Shown: positions 1 to 7,601, counted from the stretch's first letter. The stretch: DNA of 26,022 bases from Candidatus Lambdaproteobacteria bacterium (GCA_012964265.1 DTUH01000309.1:1-26022); one strand, 5' to 3'. Notes: generated by a model not told the origin, from the letters alone. Made by a program: numbers and translations.

Positions 1-118
1 ACATCTCTTCGTCAAATTCAGCAAAGTCCGGAAGTTCACACAATTTTCCGGCTTCCAAAGTTTCGTTTACGACGAATTGAAGCTCTCTACGGTCAACTTG
101 ATATTCGGTGCTGCTCAT
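1..118 (-). CDS. Probable acyl-CoA dehydrogenase, N-terminal fragment
   Basis: Only the first 39 codons are inside the window; the gene runs off the left edge. The visible peptide begins MSSTEYQVDRRELQFVVNE and continues with an acidic stretch (LPDFAEFDEE). This resembles the short N-terminal segment (PF12418 type) that precedes the flavin domain in one branch of acyl-CoA dehydrogenases, where a Y-x3-hydrophobic-R/D-hydrophobic-x-F-V pattern is typical. Such enzymes oxidise acyl-CoA thioesters using FAD. The gene lies 93 bases downstream of fabF on the same strand. No clear Shine-Dalgarno sequence precedes the ATG. With so little sequence the family call is tentative; the existence of a coding start is better supported than the function. 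Confidence 0.5.
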   Translation of the reverse strand, partial: MSSTEYQVDRRELQFVVNETLEAGKLCELPDFAEFDEEM

Positions 119-211
119 GGTGTTTTTTGGCTTTATGAGAGGGTAGAAACGGTTTTGTGATTTGTGCTTTGACCTGTTTAATGTCCCGGAAATTAACTGA
201 CCAAAAAGGAA

Positions 212-1447
212 TCAGTCTATTTTCTGAAAAATAATTGAGGCATTCGTACCACCAAAACCAAAGGCATTTGACATTGCTACACGCAGTTCTTTAGACTTTC
301 CGGAATTAGGCGTCACATCTAAATCACATTCCGGATCCAAATTATCGATATTGATGGTTGGCGGAACAAAATTATGGTGTAAAGCTTTGATGGAGAAAAT
401 GGCCTCAATTGCCGCTGCAGCTCCAAGAAGATGCCCGGTCATGGATTTTGTTGAACTGATAGAAATTTGCTTTGCGGCTTTTTCTCCCAAGGCCATTTTT
501 ATGGCTTTTAGTTCATTTAGGTCACCGACGGGTGTTGAAGTCCCGTGCGCATTGACATAGTCAATTTCATCTGGAGTCAAACCGGAGTCTTTGAGAGTCA
601 TTTTCATGGCTCGCGCTGGGCCCTCTGATGAAGGAGAAGTTACATGATGTGCATCTGAACTGAAACCGTATCCTGTTATTTCACAGTAAATACGAGCTCC
701 ACGTGCTTTGGCAAATTCGTATTCTTCAAGAATTAACATCCCTGAACCTTCACCCATAACAAACCCATCCCGGTCTTTATCAAAAGGCCGGCTTGCGCGT
801 TTTGGTTCATCATTTCTTGTACTTAACGCATGCATTGAGGCAAAACCTGCAATTCCAAGTGGTGTCACACTGGATTCTGCACCACCTGAAATTACTACTT
901 TAGCATCGCCACGTTCAATCATTCGTGCCGCAGTGCCAATTGCATGATTGGAGGAGGTACAGGCTGAAACGGTGCAGGCGGTGTAACTTTTGGCTCGAAA
1001 GAGAAGGGAAACATATCCTGGTGCCAAATTACTTAAAGTCATCGGGATAAAAAACGGGCTAACACGTTTGGGGCCGTGCTCCTCAATAATTTTGGAGTAT
1101 CGTTCGATACAGCCAAGACCGCCAATGCCGACACCCATTGAAACACCGACCTCTTCTTCAATATCTTCAGTGATCTCCAAGCCTGAATCGTTCAAGGCCT
1201 CCTGTGTAGCACCAATGGAATACTGAATGAACAGATCCATTTTTTTTGCTTCTTTGATCGGAATTATTTCAGGCAGCTGAAATTTTTTTACCTCACCCGC
1301 AATCTGACAACGGAATAATTCAGGATCAAAATGAGTAATCCGGTCTATTCCGGATTGCCCATTTATGCAGGCTTCCCATGATGAGGAGACATCATTTCCT
1401 AACGGGGTCATGCATCCCAGTCCCGTCACAACAACGCGGTTTCCCAT
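212..1447 (-). CDS. fabF: Beta-ketoacyl-ACP synthase II
   Basis: This cytoplasmic FAS II enzyme condenses malonyl-ACP with a growing acyl-ACP. At 411 residues it is the normal length for FabF/KAS II. The thiolase-fold signatures are all present: nucleophile Cys163 in VSACTSSNHAIG, catalytic His301 in VNAHGTSTPVGD, Lys334 in SSTKSMTGH, His339 just after it, and a C-terminal NAFGFGGTN loop. The sequence around the nucleophile (ACTSS) differs slightly from the commoner ACASG or ACATG, but the Cys is intact. It follows acpP by 85 bases, giving the classic fabG-acpP-fabF order. The ATG is preceded by a purine-rich GAAAGAG that could act as a weak ribosome site. FabF rather than FabB is preferred because of the fabG-acpP context and length. 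Confidence 0.97.
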   Translation of the reverse strand: MGNRVVVTGLGCMTPLGNDVSSSWEACINGQSGIDRITHFDPELFRCQIAGEVKKFQLPEIIPIKEAKKMDLFIQYSIGATQEALNDSGLEITEDIEEEVGVSMGVGIGGLGCIERYSKIIEEHGPKRVSPFFIPMTLSNLAPGYVSLLFRAKSYTACTVSACTSSNHAIGTAARMIERGDAKVVISGGAESSVTPLGIAGFASMHALSTRNDEPKRASRPFDKDRDGFVMGEGSGMLILEEYEFAKARGARIYCEITGYGFSSDAHHVTSPSSEGPARAMKMTLKDSGLTPDEIDYVNAHGTSTPVGDLNELKAIKMALGEKAAKQISISSTKSMTGHLLGAAAAIEAIFSIKALHHNFVPPTINIDNLDPECDLDVTPNSGKSKELRVAMSNAFGFGGTNASIIFQKID

Positions 1448-1532
1448 GCTCTTTCAGGTTGACAAAAGTGAAACGATGACACGCACGGTCTTAGTTGTGC
1501 TTGTATCATCTGCTGAAGTATTTGTTAGAAAC

Positions 1533-1769
1533 TCAGGCTTTGGCTTCCGTTATGAAATCCACGGCGGATTGAACGGTGGTAATTTTTTCCGCAGCTTCAT
1601 CTGGAATATCAACCTCAAACTCCTCCTCAAGAGCCATCACCAATTCTACTGTATCCAGAGAATCAGCATCTAAATCTTCAATGAAATTCGAACTCATGCT
1701 GATCTCAGACTCATCTTTACCTAATTGTTCACTTATGATTTGAACGACCTTTGCTTGTATTTCTTCCAT
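1533..1769 (-). CDS. acpP: Acyl carrier protein
   Basis: A 78-residue acidic protein that carries acyl intermediates on a phosphopantetheine arm through FAS II. The attachment site is Ser37 in the invariant DADSLDTVEL motif, followed by the acidic recognition helix VMALEEEF. Length and four-helix pattern match bacterial AcpP. It sits between fabG and fabF, the conserved order. The ATG has no good Shine-Dalgarno sequence within 15 bases; the AAGGA further upstream is too far to serve. This is unusual for a protein that is normally very abundant, so a separate promoter or an A-rich unstructured leader may drive it. Identity is not in doubt. Confidence 0.98.
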   Translation of the reverse strand: MEEIQAKVVQIISEQLGKDESEISMSSNFIEDLDADSLDTVELVMALEEEFEVDIPDEAAEKITTVQSAVDFITEAKA

Positions 1770-1866
1770 GTTTGTTTTTAATTAAAGGGTTGAAACGAAT
1801 AAAACGTGCTTTCCTTTTTGTCAGATATGAAAAAAAGTCAACTCTATTTATTGCAAGTACAAATGT

Positions 1867-2601
1867 TTAGTACATTCCACCATTCACATGAAGAACAGTT
1901 CCGGTAATGTACGAAGCCTCGTCAGAAGCCAAAAAAGCAACTGCATTGGCAATATCCTCCGCATCTCCCATACGGCCTAAAGGAATTTGCTGAAGGATTA
2001 CTTCCTGCTGACTTTCATTGAGCGCTTGTGTCATTGCAGTATCGATAAAGCCGGGGGCAACTGCATTGACCGTAACCCCCCGTGCGCCAACTTCACGGGC
2101 CAGCGACTTGGTAAATCCAACCAGAGCAGATTTGGTTGAACTATAATTGACTTGTCCCGGATTTCCGGTAAAGCCTACCACAGATGAAATATTAATTATT
2201 TTCCCTGAGCGCTGTTTCACCATCTGGCGGATAACAGCTTTGGTCACATTAAAAACACCGTTGAGGTTGACATCAATGACTTTTAACCACTGCTCCGGTT
2301 TCATGCGCATAAACAGGTTGTCCTGTGTGATTCCGGCATTATTGACTAAAATATGGATACTTCCAGGCTCTTCTATAATTTTTTTCACCATCGTGTCAAT
2401 GGCTTCAAAATCCGTTACATCTGCCTCAAAAGTCATACATTTACGACCCAACGATTCCACTTCTTCACGCACTTCCGTAACATCCGGACTCATATCCGCC
2501 AACACAATATCTGCTCCGGACTTTGCCAATTTGATAGCAATAGTTTTACCGATCCCTCTTCCTGCTCCGGTAATTAATGCAGTTTGGCCCTTTAAATTCA
2601 T
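1867..2601 (-). CDS. fabG: 3-oxoacyl-ACP reductase
   Basis: NADPH-dependent reductase of FAS II that converts 3-oxoacyl-ACP to 3-hydroxyacyl-ACP. It is a 244-residue classical short-chain dehydrogenase. The cofactor loop TGAGRGIGKT is at residues 11-20 and NNAG at 87-90. The catalytic residues are Ser140 (NISS), Tyr153 and Lys157 (YSSTK). The C-terminal ITGTVLHVNGGMY is the FabG signature ending. It is the first gene after the terminator that follows mraY, so fabG-acpP-fabF probably forms its own transcription unit. Gaps of 97 and 85 bases to acpP and between acpP and fabF are long for this otherwise compact region, leaving room for internal promoters. Confidence 0.97.
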   Translation of the reverse strand: MNLKGQTALITGAGRGIGKTIAIKLAKSGADIVLADMSPDVTEVREEVESLGRKCMTFEADVTDFEAIDTMVKKIIEEPGSIHILVNNAGITQDNLFMRMKPEQWLKVIDVNLNGVFNVTKAVIRQMVKQRSGKIINISSVVGFTGNPGQVNYSSTKSALVGFTKSLAREVGARGVTVNAVAPGFIDTAMTQALNESQQEVILQQIPLGRMGDAEDIANAVAFLASDEASYITGTVLHVNGGMY

Positions 2602-2653
2602 AATTTTTTCAGCGATATTCTTTTCGGTTCATCTATCCTAGTCAGCGTCATGC

Positions 2654-2684
2654 AAAAAAACAACTTACTATTCCATTTAAGTTG
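2654..2684 (-). terminator. Probable Rho-independent terminator after mraY
   Basis: Read on the minus strand, a 7-bp inverted repeat (CAACTTA / TAAGTTG, 10-base loop) lies at 2661-2684 and is followed at once by seven T residues (2660-2654). It begins 6 bases past the mraY stop codon. The stem is AT-rich, so its strength is uncertain, but position and T-tract fit a terminator that separates the rpsB-to-mraY operon from fabG. Confidence 0.6.
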
Positions 2685-2689
2685 CTGCT

Positions 2690-3946
2690 TCAGCGGACTT
2701 TAAAATAAATTATCAGCGTTAGTACGAAAAGCCAAATTGATTTGAGGTGCATATGCCATATCACCCGGCTGTTGACTTCTTGCGGAGTTAAAAGTTTATT
2801 TTCTTCCGGAACAGGGTCAATCCCTAACTTATTTTGCAGGATTATCCAAACAGAGATAATCTCCTGTTTTTTTTCAGAATAAGTCCACAGGCGTTGAAGA
2901 TGATGGTGGTACGGTGAGCGTAAAAAAAAGCGGTAGCGTTCCGCTTTTGACCGACCTTTCCGCCACATTATGTATCTGAAAAATGCACGTTGAATGATAG
3001 ATGAGAGTACCGAAAATACAAAAACTCCGCCAACAATCGGTAAAAACAATTCTGCTTTCACAAAAATAAACATGGCCGAAACCATGCTGCCCAAAGCAAG
3101 TGCCCCCATGTCACCCATATAAATTAAAGCCGGAGGAGAATTGTATTTAAGAAATGCGACACCTGCACTAATAACCAGGGCCGAGAGCACAGCTAATTCC
3201 TTAATATCATGAGAAAGACTTGGTATTTTCAGCTTTGCCGCAAATTCAGGGTCTCCTCCAATGTAAGCAACAAGCCCGACAAACATGGCACAGGTCATCA
3301 AAGGTACTGTCGCAAGTGAGTCCATGCCGTCGGTCAAGTTAACCGCATTTGCTCCACCAACGATTATGATGGTCATGAAGGGAATAAACAGATATTTTGG
3401 CAAGTACGGATACGCAGTCTTCAGAGGCACCAGCGGTACTACCAAATGTCCATCAATATCGACAAATAAATACAAACCTGTCACTACCAGCAGTGAAATA
3501 ATAAATTGTGCAGTCAACCTCCAGCGTCCGCTGATTCCATCTGCTTTTTCACTGTAAGTTTTTCTGGCTTCATGTCCAGATTCAACTCGCCGCTTGTTGA
3601 TAACTTTTGCCACATCGTCAACGGCTCCGATAACTCCAAACGAGATCAGGATTACCAGGAGTGCCACAACATACTGGTTCAGATTGCACCAGAGTATTGC
3701 TCCAAGCAAAATGCCCATAATCAAAACTCCTCCGCCCATGATGGGAGGTGCTCCGGTGTAGGGCTTGGTGTCGGCAGGAGCTGTGATAAAATCGGATGTA
3801 ATTCCTCGTTTTCTGAAAGATCGAATTACCATGGGCATCACCCACACAATCAGCATGTAGGCCGTCAAAAAGGCCATTCCCCCGCGAAAAACGACAGACT
3901 TAAAAACCTGATATTGCCAAATTGAGTGCAGAAGTGCTGCCAGCAT
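2690..3946 (-). CDS. mraY: Phospho-N-acetylmuramoyl-pentapeptide transferase
   Basis: Integral inner-membrane enzyme that transfers phospho-MurNAc-pentapeptide from UDP to undecaprenyl phosphate, making lipid I. Family signatures are in order: PYTGAPPIMGGG (62-73), the Asp pair at 110-111 in GAVDDVAK, NLTDGMDSLA (203-212), YMGDMGALALGS (276-287) and the PYHHHLQ histidine motif (345-351). It has about ten hydrophobic segments. At 418 residues it is clearly longer than the usual ~360. Extra residues lie in the cytoplasmic loop after DDVAK (about 117-140) and, most visibly, near residues 370-400, just before the last membrane segment. Its location is odd: it follows frr by 7 bases instead of lying between murF and murD. 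Function is confident because all motifs are intact. Confidence 0.96.
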   Translation of the reverse strand: MLAALLHSIWQYQVFKSVVFRGGMAFLTAYMLIVWVMPMVIRSFRKRGITSDFITAPADTKPYTGAPPIMGGGVLIMGILLGAILWCNLNQYVVALLVILISFGVIGAVDDVAKVINKRRVESGHEARKTYSEKADGISGRWRLTAQFIISLLVVTGLYLFVDIDGHLVVPLVPLKTAYPYLPKYLFIPFMTIIIVGGANAVNLTDGMDSLATVPLMTCAMFVGLVAYIGGDPEFAAKLKIPSLSHDIKELAVLSALVISAGVAFLKYNSPPALIYMGDMGALALGSMVSAMFIFVKAELFLPIVGGVFVFSVLSSIIQRAFFRYIMWRKGRSKAERYRFFLRSPYHHHLQRLWTYSEKKQEIISVWIILQNKLGIDPVPEENKLLTPQEVNSRVIWHMHLKSIWLFVLTLIIYFKVR

Positions 3947-3953
3947 TTGAGTC

Positions 3954-4523
3954 CTAAAGAGTCATAAGTTCTTTTTCCTTTGCAGCTACTAACTCATCCA
4001 CCAAATCGGTATGCTGGTTTGTCACTTTCTGGACGTGTTCCTGTGCCACCTTTTCCTCGTCTTGAGATATGAGCTTATCTTTCTCCATTTGTTTCAGATT
4101 ATCGTTACCATCTCTACGAACATTACGCAAAGCAATTTTAGTATCTTCGCCGATTTTTTTAATCTGCTTAACGTAATCTTTACGTCTCTCTTCAGTGAAG
4201 GGAGGAGTTACCGCACGGATGATATTCCCATCATTGGAGATACTGAAACCTAGGTTTGCTGCCTGCAAACTACGCTCAATTTCCTTTATCATAGTTTTTT
4301 CCCAGGGACTGATTGCCAACATCTGCGGTTCAGGCGTAGAGATGTTTGCCACTTGATTGATAGGTGTTGGATTTCCGTAGTAAGGAACCTTTACGGAATC
4401 TAACATTGCCCGAGAAACCCGTCCGGCATGAATACTACTGAGATCCTGTTTAAGATTCTCAATCGTGAGATCCATCTTGTGACTTACCATTTCTTCAACT
4501 TCTTGTGTATTCTCAAGCGTCAT
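3954..4523 (-). CDS. frr: Ribosome recycling factor
   Basis: Together with EF-G, splits post-termination 70S complexes in the cytoplasm. At 189 residues it is close to the usual 185. The protein shows the RRF pattern: helix I with LSSIHAGRVSRAMLDSVKVPYYG (residues about 30-52), the NQVANISTPEPQMLAI segment, and the long third helix with RNVRRDGNDNLK (about 138-149). The start ATG lies 8 bases after the pyrH stop and the gene ends 7 bases before mraY, so translation is probably coupled through pyrH-frr-mraY. The order tsf-pyrH-frr is conserved across bacteria. Confidence 0.98.
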   Translation of the reverse strand: MTLENTQEVEEMVSHKMDLTIENLKQDLSSIHAGRVSRAMLDSVKVPYYGNPTPINQVANISTPEPQMLAISPWEKTMIKEIERSLQAANLGFSISNDGNIIRAVTPPFTEERRKDYVKQIKKIGEDTKIALRNVRRDGNDNLKQMEKDKLISQDEEKVAQEHVQKVTNQHTDLVDELVAAKEKELMTL

Positions 4524-4531
4524 TTATCTCT

Positions 4532-5242
4532 CTAATTGATAAGGGTTCCGATTTTTTCACCACAAACTGCCTTTAGTATGGAGTCAGATTCACGGTAATC
4601 CAGCACCAAAATGGGGAGTTTATTGTCCCGACAAAAAGCTATGGCAGTGGAATCCATTACTCGCAGATTCTTATTGAGAACTTCATCGTAATTTAAATTT
4701 TCAAAACGAACTGCATCTGCATGAATCATGGGGTCCTTGTCATACACTCCATTAGTTTTGGTGGCCTTGATAACAATTTCCGCACCAACTTCGGACGCAC
4801 GTAATACCGCTGCCGTATCAGTAGTGAAAAATGGATTCCCAGTTCCAGCTGCAAAAATCACTACCCTCTTTTTTTCCAAATGCCGATCTGCCCTGCGTTT
4901 GATGTAAGGCTCCGCAATGGCATTCAATTCAATCGCAGACAAGACGCGGGTTAAAACTCCACGCTGTTCCAGTATTTCCTGCAGACAGATACTGTTGATT
5001 ACGGTGGCCAGCATTCCCATATGATCCCCTGCAACCCGACCAACGTTGCCTTCGGCGGATTTTGAACCACGAAAAATGTTGCCTCCGCCAACCACAATCC
5101 CAACCTCTACGCCAAGATTGTGAACGGAAACAACACTATCAGCAAGCGCCCGGATTGTATCATACTCAAATCCTGAGCCCTGCTCTCCCCCGAGAGTTTC
5201 TCCGCTCAATTTTAGTAAAATACGTTTGAATTTAGGGGTCAT
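4532..5242 (-). CDS. pyrH: Uridylate kinase (UMP kinase)
   Basis: Phosphorylates UMP to UDP with ATP in pyrimidine nucleotide synthesis; hexameric and cytoplasmic. At 236 residues it matches the amino-acid-kinase-fold UMP kinases. Visible motifs are RILLKLSGETL near the N terminus, VVGGGNIFRG (50-59, nucleotide-binding glycine loop), the DHMGMLATVINS helix, AAGTGNPFFTTDTAA and the KATKTNGVYDKDP segment. It is 9 bases downstream of tsf and 8 upstream of frr, in the conserved tsf-pyrH-frr order. UDP also feeds peptidoglycan precursor synthesis, which makes the downstream mraY a functionally sensible neighbour. Confidence 0.98.
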   Translation of the reverse strand: MTPKFKRILLKLSGETLGGEQGSGFEYDTIRALADSVVSVHNLGVEVGIVVGGGNIFRGSKSAEGNVGRVAGDHMGMLATVINSICLQEILEQRGVLTRVLSAIELNAIAEPYIKRRADRHLEKKRVVIFAAGTGNPFFTTDTAAVLRASEVGAEIVIKATKTNGVYDKDPMIHADAVRFENLNYDEVLNKNLRVMDSTAIAFCRDNKLPILVLDYRESDSILKAVCGEKIGTLIN

Positions 5243-5251
5243 GCTTTTCGT

Positions 5252-6106
5252 TCAGAACTGATATTTTTCGTAGGTGTTAAAATTAATTTTCACCCCAAGT
5301 TCCTTTGCGGTGTTTTCAACCAATTGACTCACTGAAACTTGGGGGTCTTTCACAAAGGGTTGGCTTTCCACACAAATTTCTTTGAGGAATTTATTTAAAC
5401 GACCTTCAATCATTTTTTCAATGATGTTGTCAGGTTTTCCGGATTCACGTGCCTGGGCCGTAAAAACCTCTTTTTCTTTTGCCAGCACCTCTTTTGAGAC
5501 CTGATCCGGTTTCACTGCTTCAGACGGAAAAGCGGCAATGTGCATGGCAATGTTGCGGGCCAATGTTCCCAGGCGCACATCATCACATGGCTGATCCGTT
5601 TCCAGAGGTACAGCCACCCCAATTTTTCCGTTACTGTGGATGTATCCACCAAATACACCATTGACAATTTCCATTTTTCTGCTGCTGAGAATTTGCATAT
5701 TCTCACCCAACTCTGCAATAGTTCCCGTCAACAAGCCCTCAACATTTCCTTCGCCTTCTATCAACGGCTGTGCTAACAGATCGTCAGAACCCTGCTCACA
5801 GACTTGATTCGCAAGTTGTTTGATGAATGCCTGAAATTTTTCGTTACGAGCCACAAAATCAGTTTCACAGGCGACTTTCACCAAACCGGTGCTTTTCCCA
5901 TCTGCACTGGTTGAAAAGCAAACCGCACCCTCACGTGTCTCACGCGAGGCTTTTTTCAAGGCTTTGGCTTGGCCTTTTTTACGCAAAAAATCCTGTGCGG
6001 CTTCCAAATCTCCATTTGTTTCGACGAGGGCCTTCTTGCAATCCATCATTGCCACCCCGGTTATTTCTCTTAAATTTTTTACTGCTGACGCTGTAATCAT
6101 TGTCAT
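5252..6106 (-). CDS. tsf: Translation elongation factor Ts
   Basis: Nucleotide exchange factor that releases GDP from EF-Tu. At 284 residues it is the usual length. The N-terminal UBA-like module is recognisable (KNLREITGVAMMDCKKAL, residues 10-27), and the EF-Tu-contact motif TDFVARNE is at 82-89, followed by two core subdomains. Protein start MTM leaves two closely spaced in-frame ATGs; the first is taken here. It is separated from rpsB by 90 bases containing a strong hairpin (6147-6177), and from pyrH by 9 bases. Identity is certain from motifs and the rpsB-tsf context. Confidence 0.98.
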   Translation of the reverse strand: MTMITASAVKNLREITGVAMMDCKKALVETNGDLEAAQDFLRKKGQAKALKKASRETREGAVCFSTSADGKSTGLVKVACETDFVARNEKFQAFIKQLANQVCEQGSDDLLAQPLIEGEGNVEGLLTGTIAELGENMQILSSRKMEIVNGVFGGYIHSNGKIGVAVPLETDQPCDDVRLGTLARNIAMHIAAFPSEAVKPDQVSKEVLAKEKEVFTAQARESGKPDNIIEKMIEGRLNKFLKEICVESQPFVKDPQVSVSQLVENTAKELGVKINFNTYEKYQF

Positions 6107-6146
6107 GTTTTTTGTGTTTCCAATTATTTAATTAGTTTTTATGTGG

Positions 6147-6177
6147 TTTCCGGAAATACAAAATGTAATTCCGGAAA
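6147..6177 (-). promoter_or_regulatory. Strong hairpin in the rpsB-tsf intergenic region
   Basis: Two 14-base arms (6147-6160 and 6164-6177) pair at 13 of 14 positions around a 3-base loop. Each arm contains the self-complementary 8-mer TTCCGGAA. No T-tract follows on the minus strand, so it is unlikely to be a simple terminator. An attenuator, an RNase processing site or an expression-setting element between S2 and EF-Ts are the plausible roles. Confidence 0.6.
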
Positions 6178-6196
6178 GTCATCTGGAAGGAGTCAG

Positions 6197-7405
6197 TTAC
6201 TTATCTGTTTCTGACTTTTTAGTTTTAGTTGTTTTTGCTGCATTAGCCTTTTTTTCAGGAGCTTTTTCCTTCCCGGCATTTTCAGTTTTTTGCTCTGTTG
6301 CTCTCACTTTTGCTGCAGGTTTTGCTTTTTTTACCGGAACTTTCTTCGTAACCGGAGTTTTTTTCTCCGCAATTTTCACCTTAGCAGCCGGAGCCTTTTT
6401 TTCTGCAGCTTTTACTTTTACCGCGGGCTTTGCTTTTGCGTCCGATGCTTTTTTCTTGGAAACCGGAGCATTATCTTCAACAACCTTCATTCCGACAACC
6501 GGAGCATTTTCTACAGCAACTATCTTCTCGACAACCGGAGCATTTTCTTCAATAACCTTCACTTCGGCAACAGAGGCCTTTTTCTCACTCTTTGCAGGTG
6601 TCGGCTCAACTTTTTTATCAGGAGTCTTCCCGGCCCTCTTCGCAAAATCTTTTGTTACAGTTTTAGCTTTTCTTGCAGGAGCTTTTTCTTCCGGAATTGA
6701 TTCAATCCTGGTTTGTTTACGAACAGCCAAACCTTCCAGAACTGCGGTCGAAATCACGTTGGCATACAACGCGACTGCACGCGGAGAATCATCATTTCCG
6801 GGGATCATGAAGTCAATTCCGGTTGGGTCGCAGTTTGTATCGGAAATTCCAACAACCGGTATTCCCAACTTTTGGGCTTCTCTTAGTGCAAGCTGTTCTC
6901 TGTGGCAATCTGTAATGAACAACATGGAGGGAATACTTTTCATATTGCGCACACCTCCAAGTGAGCGTTCTAATTTCACACGTTTGCGTTCCATCATCAA
7001 AGCTTCTTTTTTGATAACGCCTTCGTAATTGCCGTCATCTCCGGCAATTTCTTCAAAGGTTTTCATGCGTGCAATGGACTGCTTGACCGTGCCGAAGTTT
7101 GTCAGTAAACCGCCTAACCAGCGGAAATTGATGTAAGGGCTGCCACAACGGTCAGCTTCTTCTTTGACTATGCGCTGAATTTGAGTCTTTGTGCCGACAA
7201 AAAGCGGCACACGGCCTTCTTCCGCGGATGCTTTGACATACTCATATGCTTCTTTGAGCTTGGTTAAGGTTTGACGCAGATCAATAACGTGAACACCGTT
7301 TTTTATGCCGTAAATGTACGGTGACATCTTCGGATGCCATCGTTTTGTCTGGTGGCCAAAATGGACCCCAGCTTCTAAAAATTGCCTCATTGAAATTACA
7401 GCCAT
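6197..7405 (-). CDS. rpsB: Ribosomal protein S2 with long Lys/Ala-rich C-terminal tail
   Basis: The first ~230 residues are an ordinary 30S subunit protein S2: GVHFGHQTKRWHPKM near the N terminus, YINFRWLGGLLTN (91-103), GIPVVGISDTNCDP (181-194) and a core end at LEGLAVRKQ. Most S2 proteins stop close to here; this one continues to 402 residues. The tail (about 233-402) is low-complexity and strongly basic, rich in Lys, Ala, Val and Pro, like histone H1-type or Asp/Glu-free tails, and has three 12-residue repeats at 284-319. The start is well supported by an AAGGAG ribosome site at 7411-7416. It heads the rpsB-tsf-pyrH-frr-mraY operon. The tail is probably disordered; RNA or ribosome binding is a guess from charge only. 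Confidence 0.97.
   Translation of the reverse strand: MAVISMRQFLEAGVHFGHQTKRWHPKMSPYIYGIKNGVHVIDLRQTLTKLKEAYEYVKASAEEGRVPLFVGTKTQIQRIVKEEADRCGSPYINFRWLGGLLTNFGTVKQSIARMKTFEEIAGDDGNYEGVIKKEALMMERKRVKLERSLGGVRNMKSIPSMLFITDCHREQLALREAQKLGIPVVGISDTNCDPTGIDFMIPGNDDSPRAVALYANVISTAVLEGLAVRKQTRIESIPEEKAPARKAKTVTKDFAKRAGKTPDKKVEPTPAKSEKKASVAEVKVIEENAPVVEKIVAVENAPVVGMKVVEDNAPVSKKKASDAKAKPAVKVKAAEKKAPAAKVKIAEKKTPVTKKVPVKKAKPAAKVRATEQKTENAGKEKAPEKKANAAKTTKTKKSETDK
6449..6556 (-). repeat. Three 36-bp (12-residue) in-frame repeats in rpsB tail
   Basis: The peptide units are VIEENAPVVEKI, VAVENAPVVGMK and VVEDNAPVSKKK. At DNA level the shared AACCGGAGCATT-like core recurs at 6461, 6497 and 6533, exactly 36 bases apart. 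The units are in frame and diverged, so they look like an old tandem duplication inside the gene. Unlike the rest of the tail they carry acidic residues. Confidence 0.85.
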
Positions 7406-7447
7406 AAAATCTCCTTGTAATGGCTTGGTTAAGTGCCCGTGGGATGA

Positions 7448-7526
7448 AAGCGGACTAACTGGTTCTGTAGTGAATCATATAGAAACGGTTCTGATGTCTT
7501 CACCCCCTGACAAACAGTTTCCGCTT
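7448..7526 (-). promoter_or_regulatory. Foldable rpsB mRNA leader
   Basis: On the minus strand, AAGCGGA-AACTG (7526-7515) can pair with CAGTT-AG-TCCGCTT (7461-7448), a 12-bp stem with a 2-base bulge. An inner GTGAA/TTCAC stem lies at 7503-7499 and 7474-7470. The structure sits between the candidate promoter and the ribosome site. Autoregulation of rpsB-tsf by S2 binding to its leader is known in gammaproteobacteria; this leader is a candidate for an equivalent control, by inference only. Confidence 0.45.
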
Positions 7527-7556
7527 CTCTTAATTGAATAAGAAATTAAACCTATA

Positions 7557-7585
7557 TTTATAAACAATCTTCTGTTAGTTTACAA
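7557..7585 (-). promoter_or_regulatory. Candidate sigma-70-type promoter for the rpsB operon
   Basis: Minus strand: TTGTAA (7585-7580) as the -35 box, a 17-bp spacer, and TATAAA (7562-7557) as the -10 box. Matches are 4 of 6 and 5 of 6. It would give a leader of about 145 bases ahead of rpsB. Confidence 0.5.
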
Positions 7586-7601
7586 GTTCTTTTTCAAGAA
7601 A

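Noticed and set aside
2147..2641. 164-codon plus-strand frame opposite fabG
   Set aside because: It shadows fabG, which has all short-chain dehydrogenase motifs; the product resembles no family I know.
6449..6556. 36-bp periodic repeats that could suggest a CRISPR array
   Set aside because: Units are contiguous, diverged, in frame and coding within rpsB; there are no spacers and no cas genes.
6141..7028. Long plus-strand open frame (295 codons) opposite rpsB
   Set aside because: It is the antisense of the Lys/Ala-rich rpsB tail; the Phe/Thr/Ser-rich product is low complexity and rpsB itself has clear family motifs.
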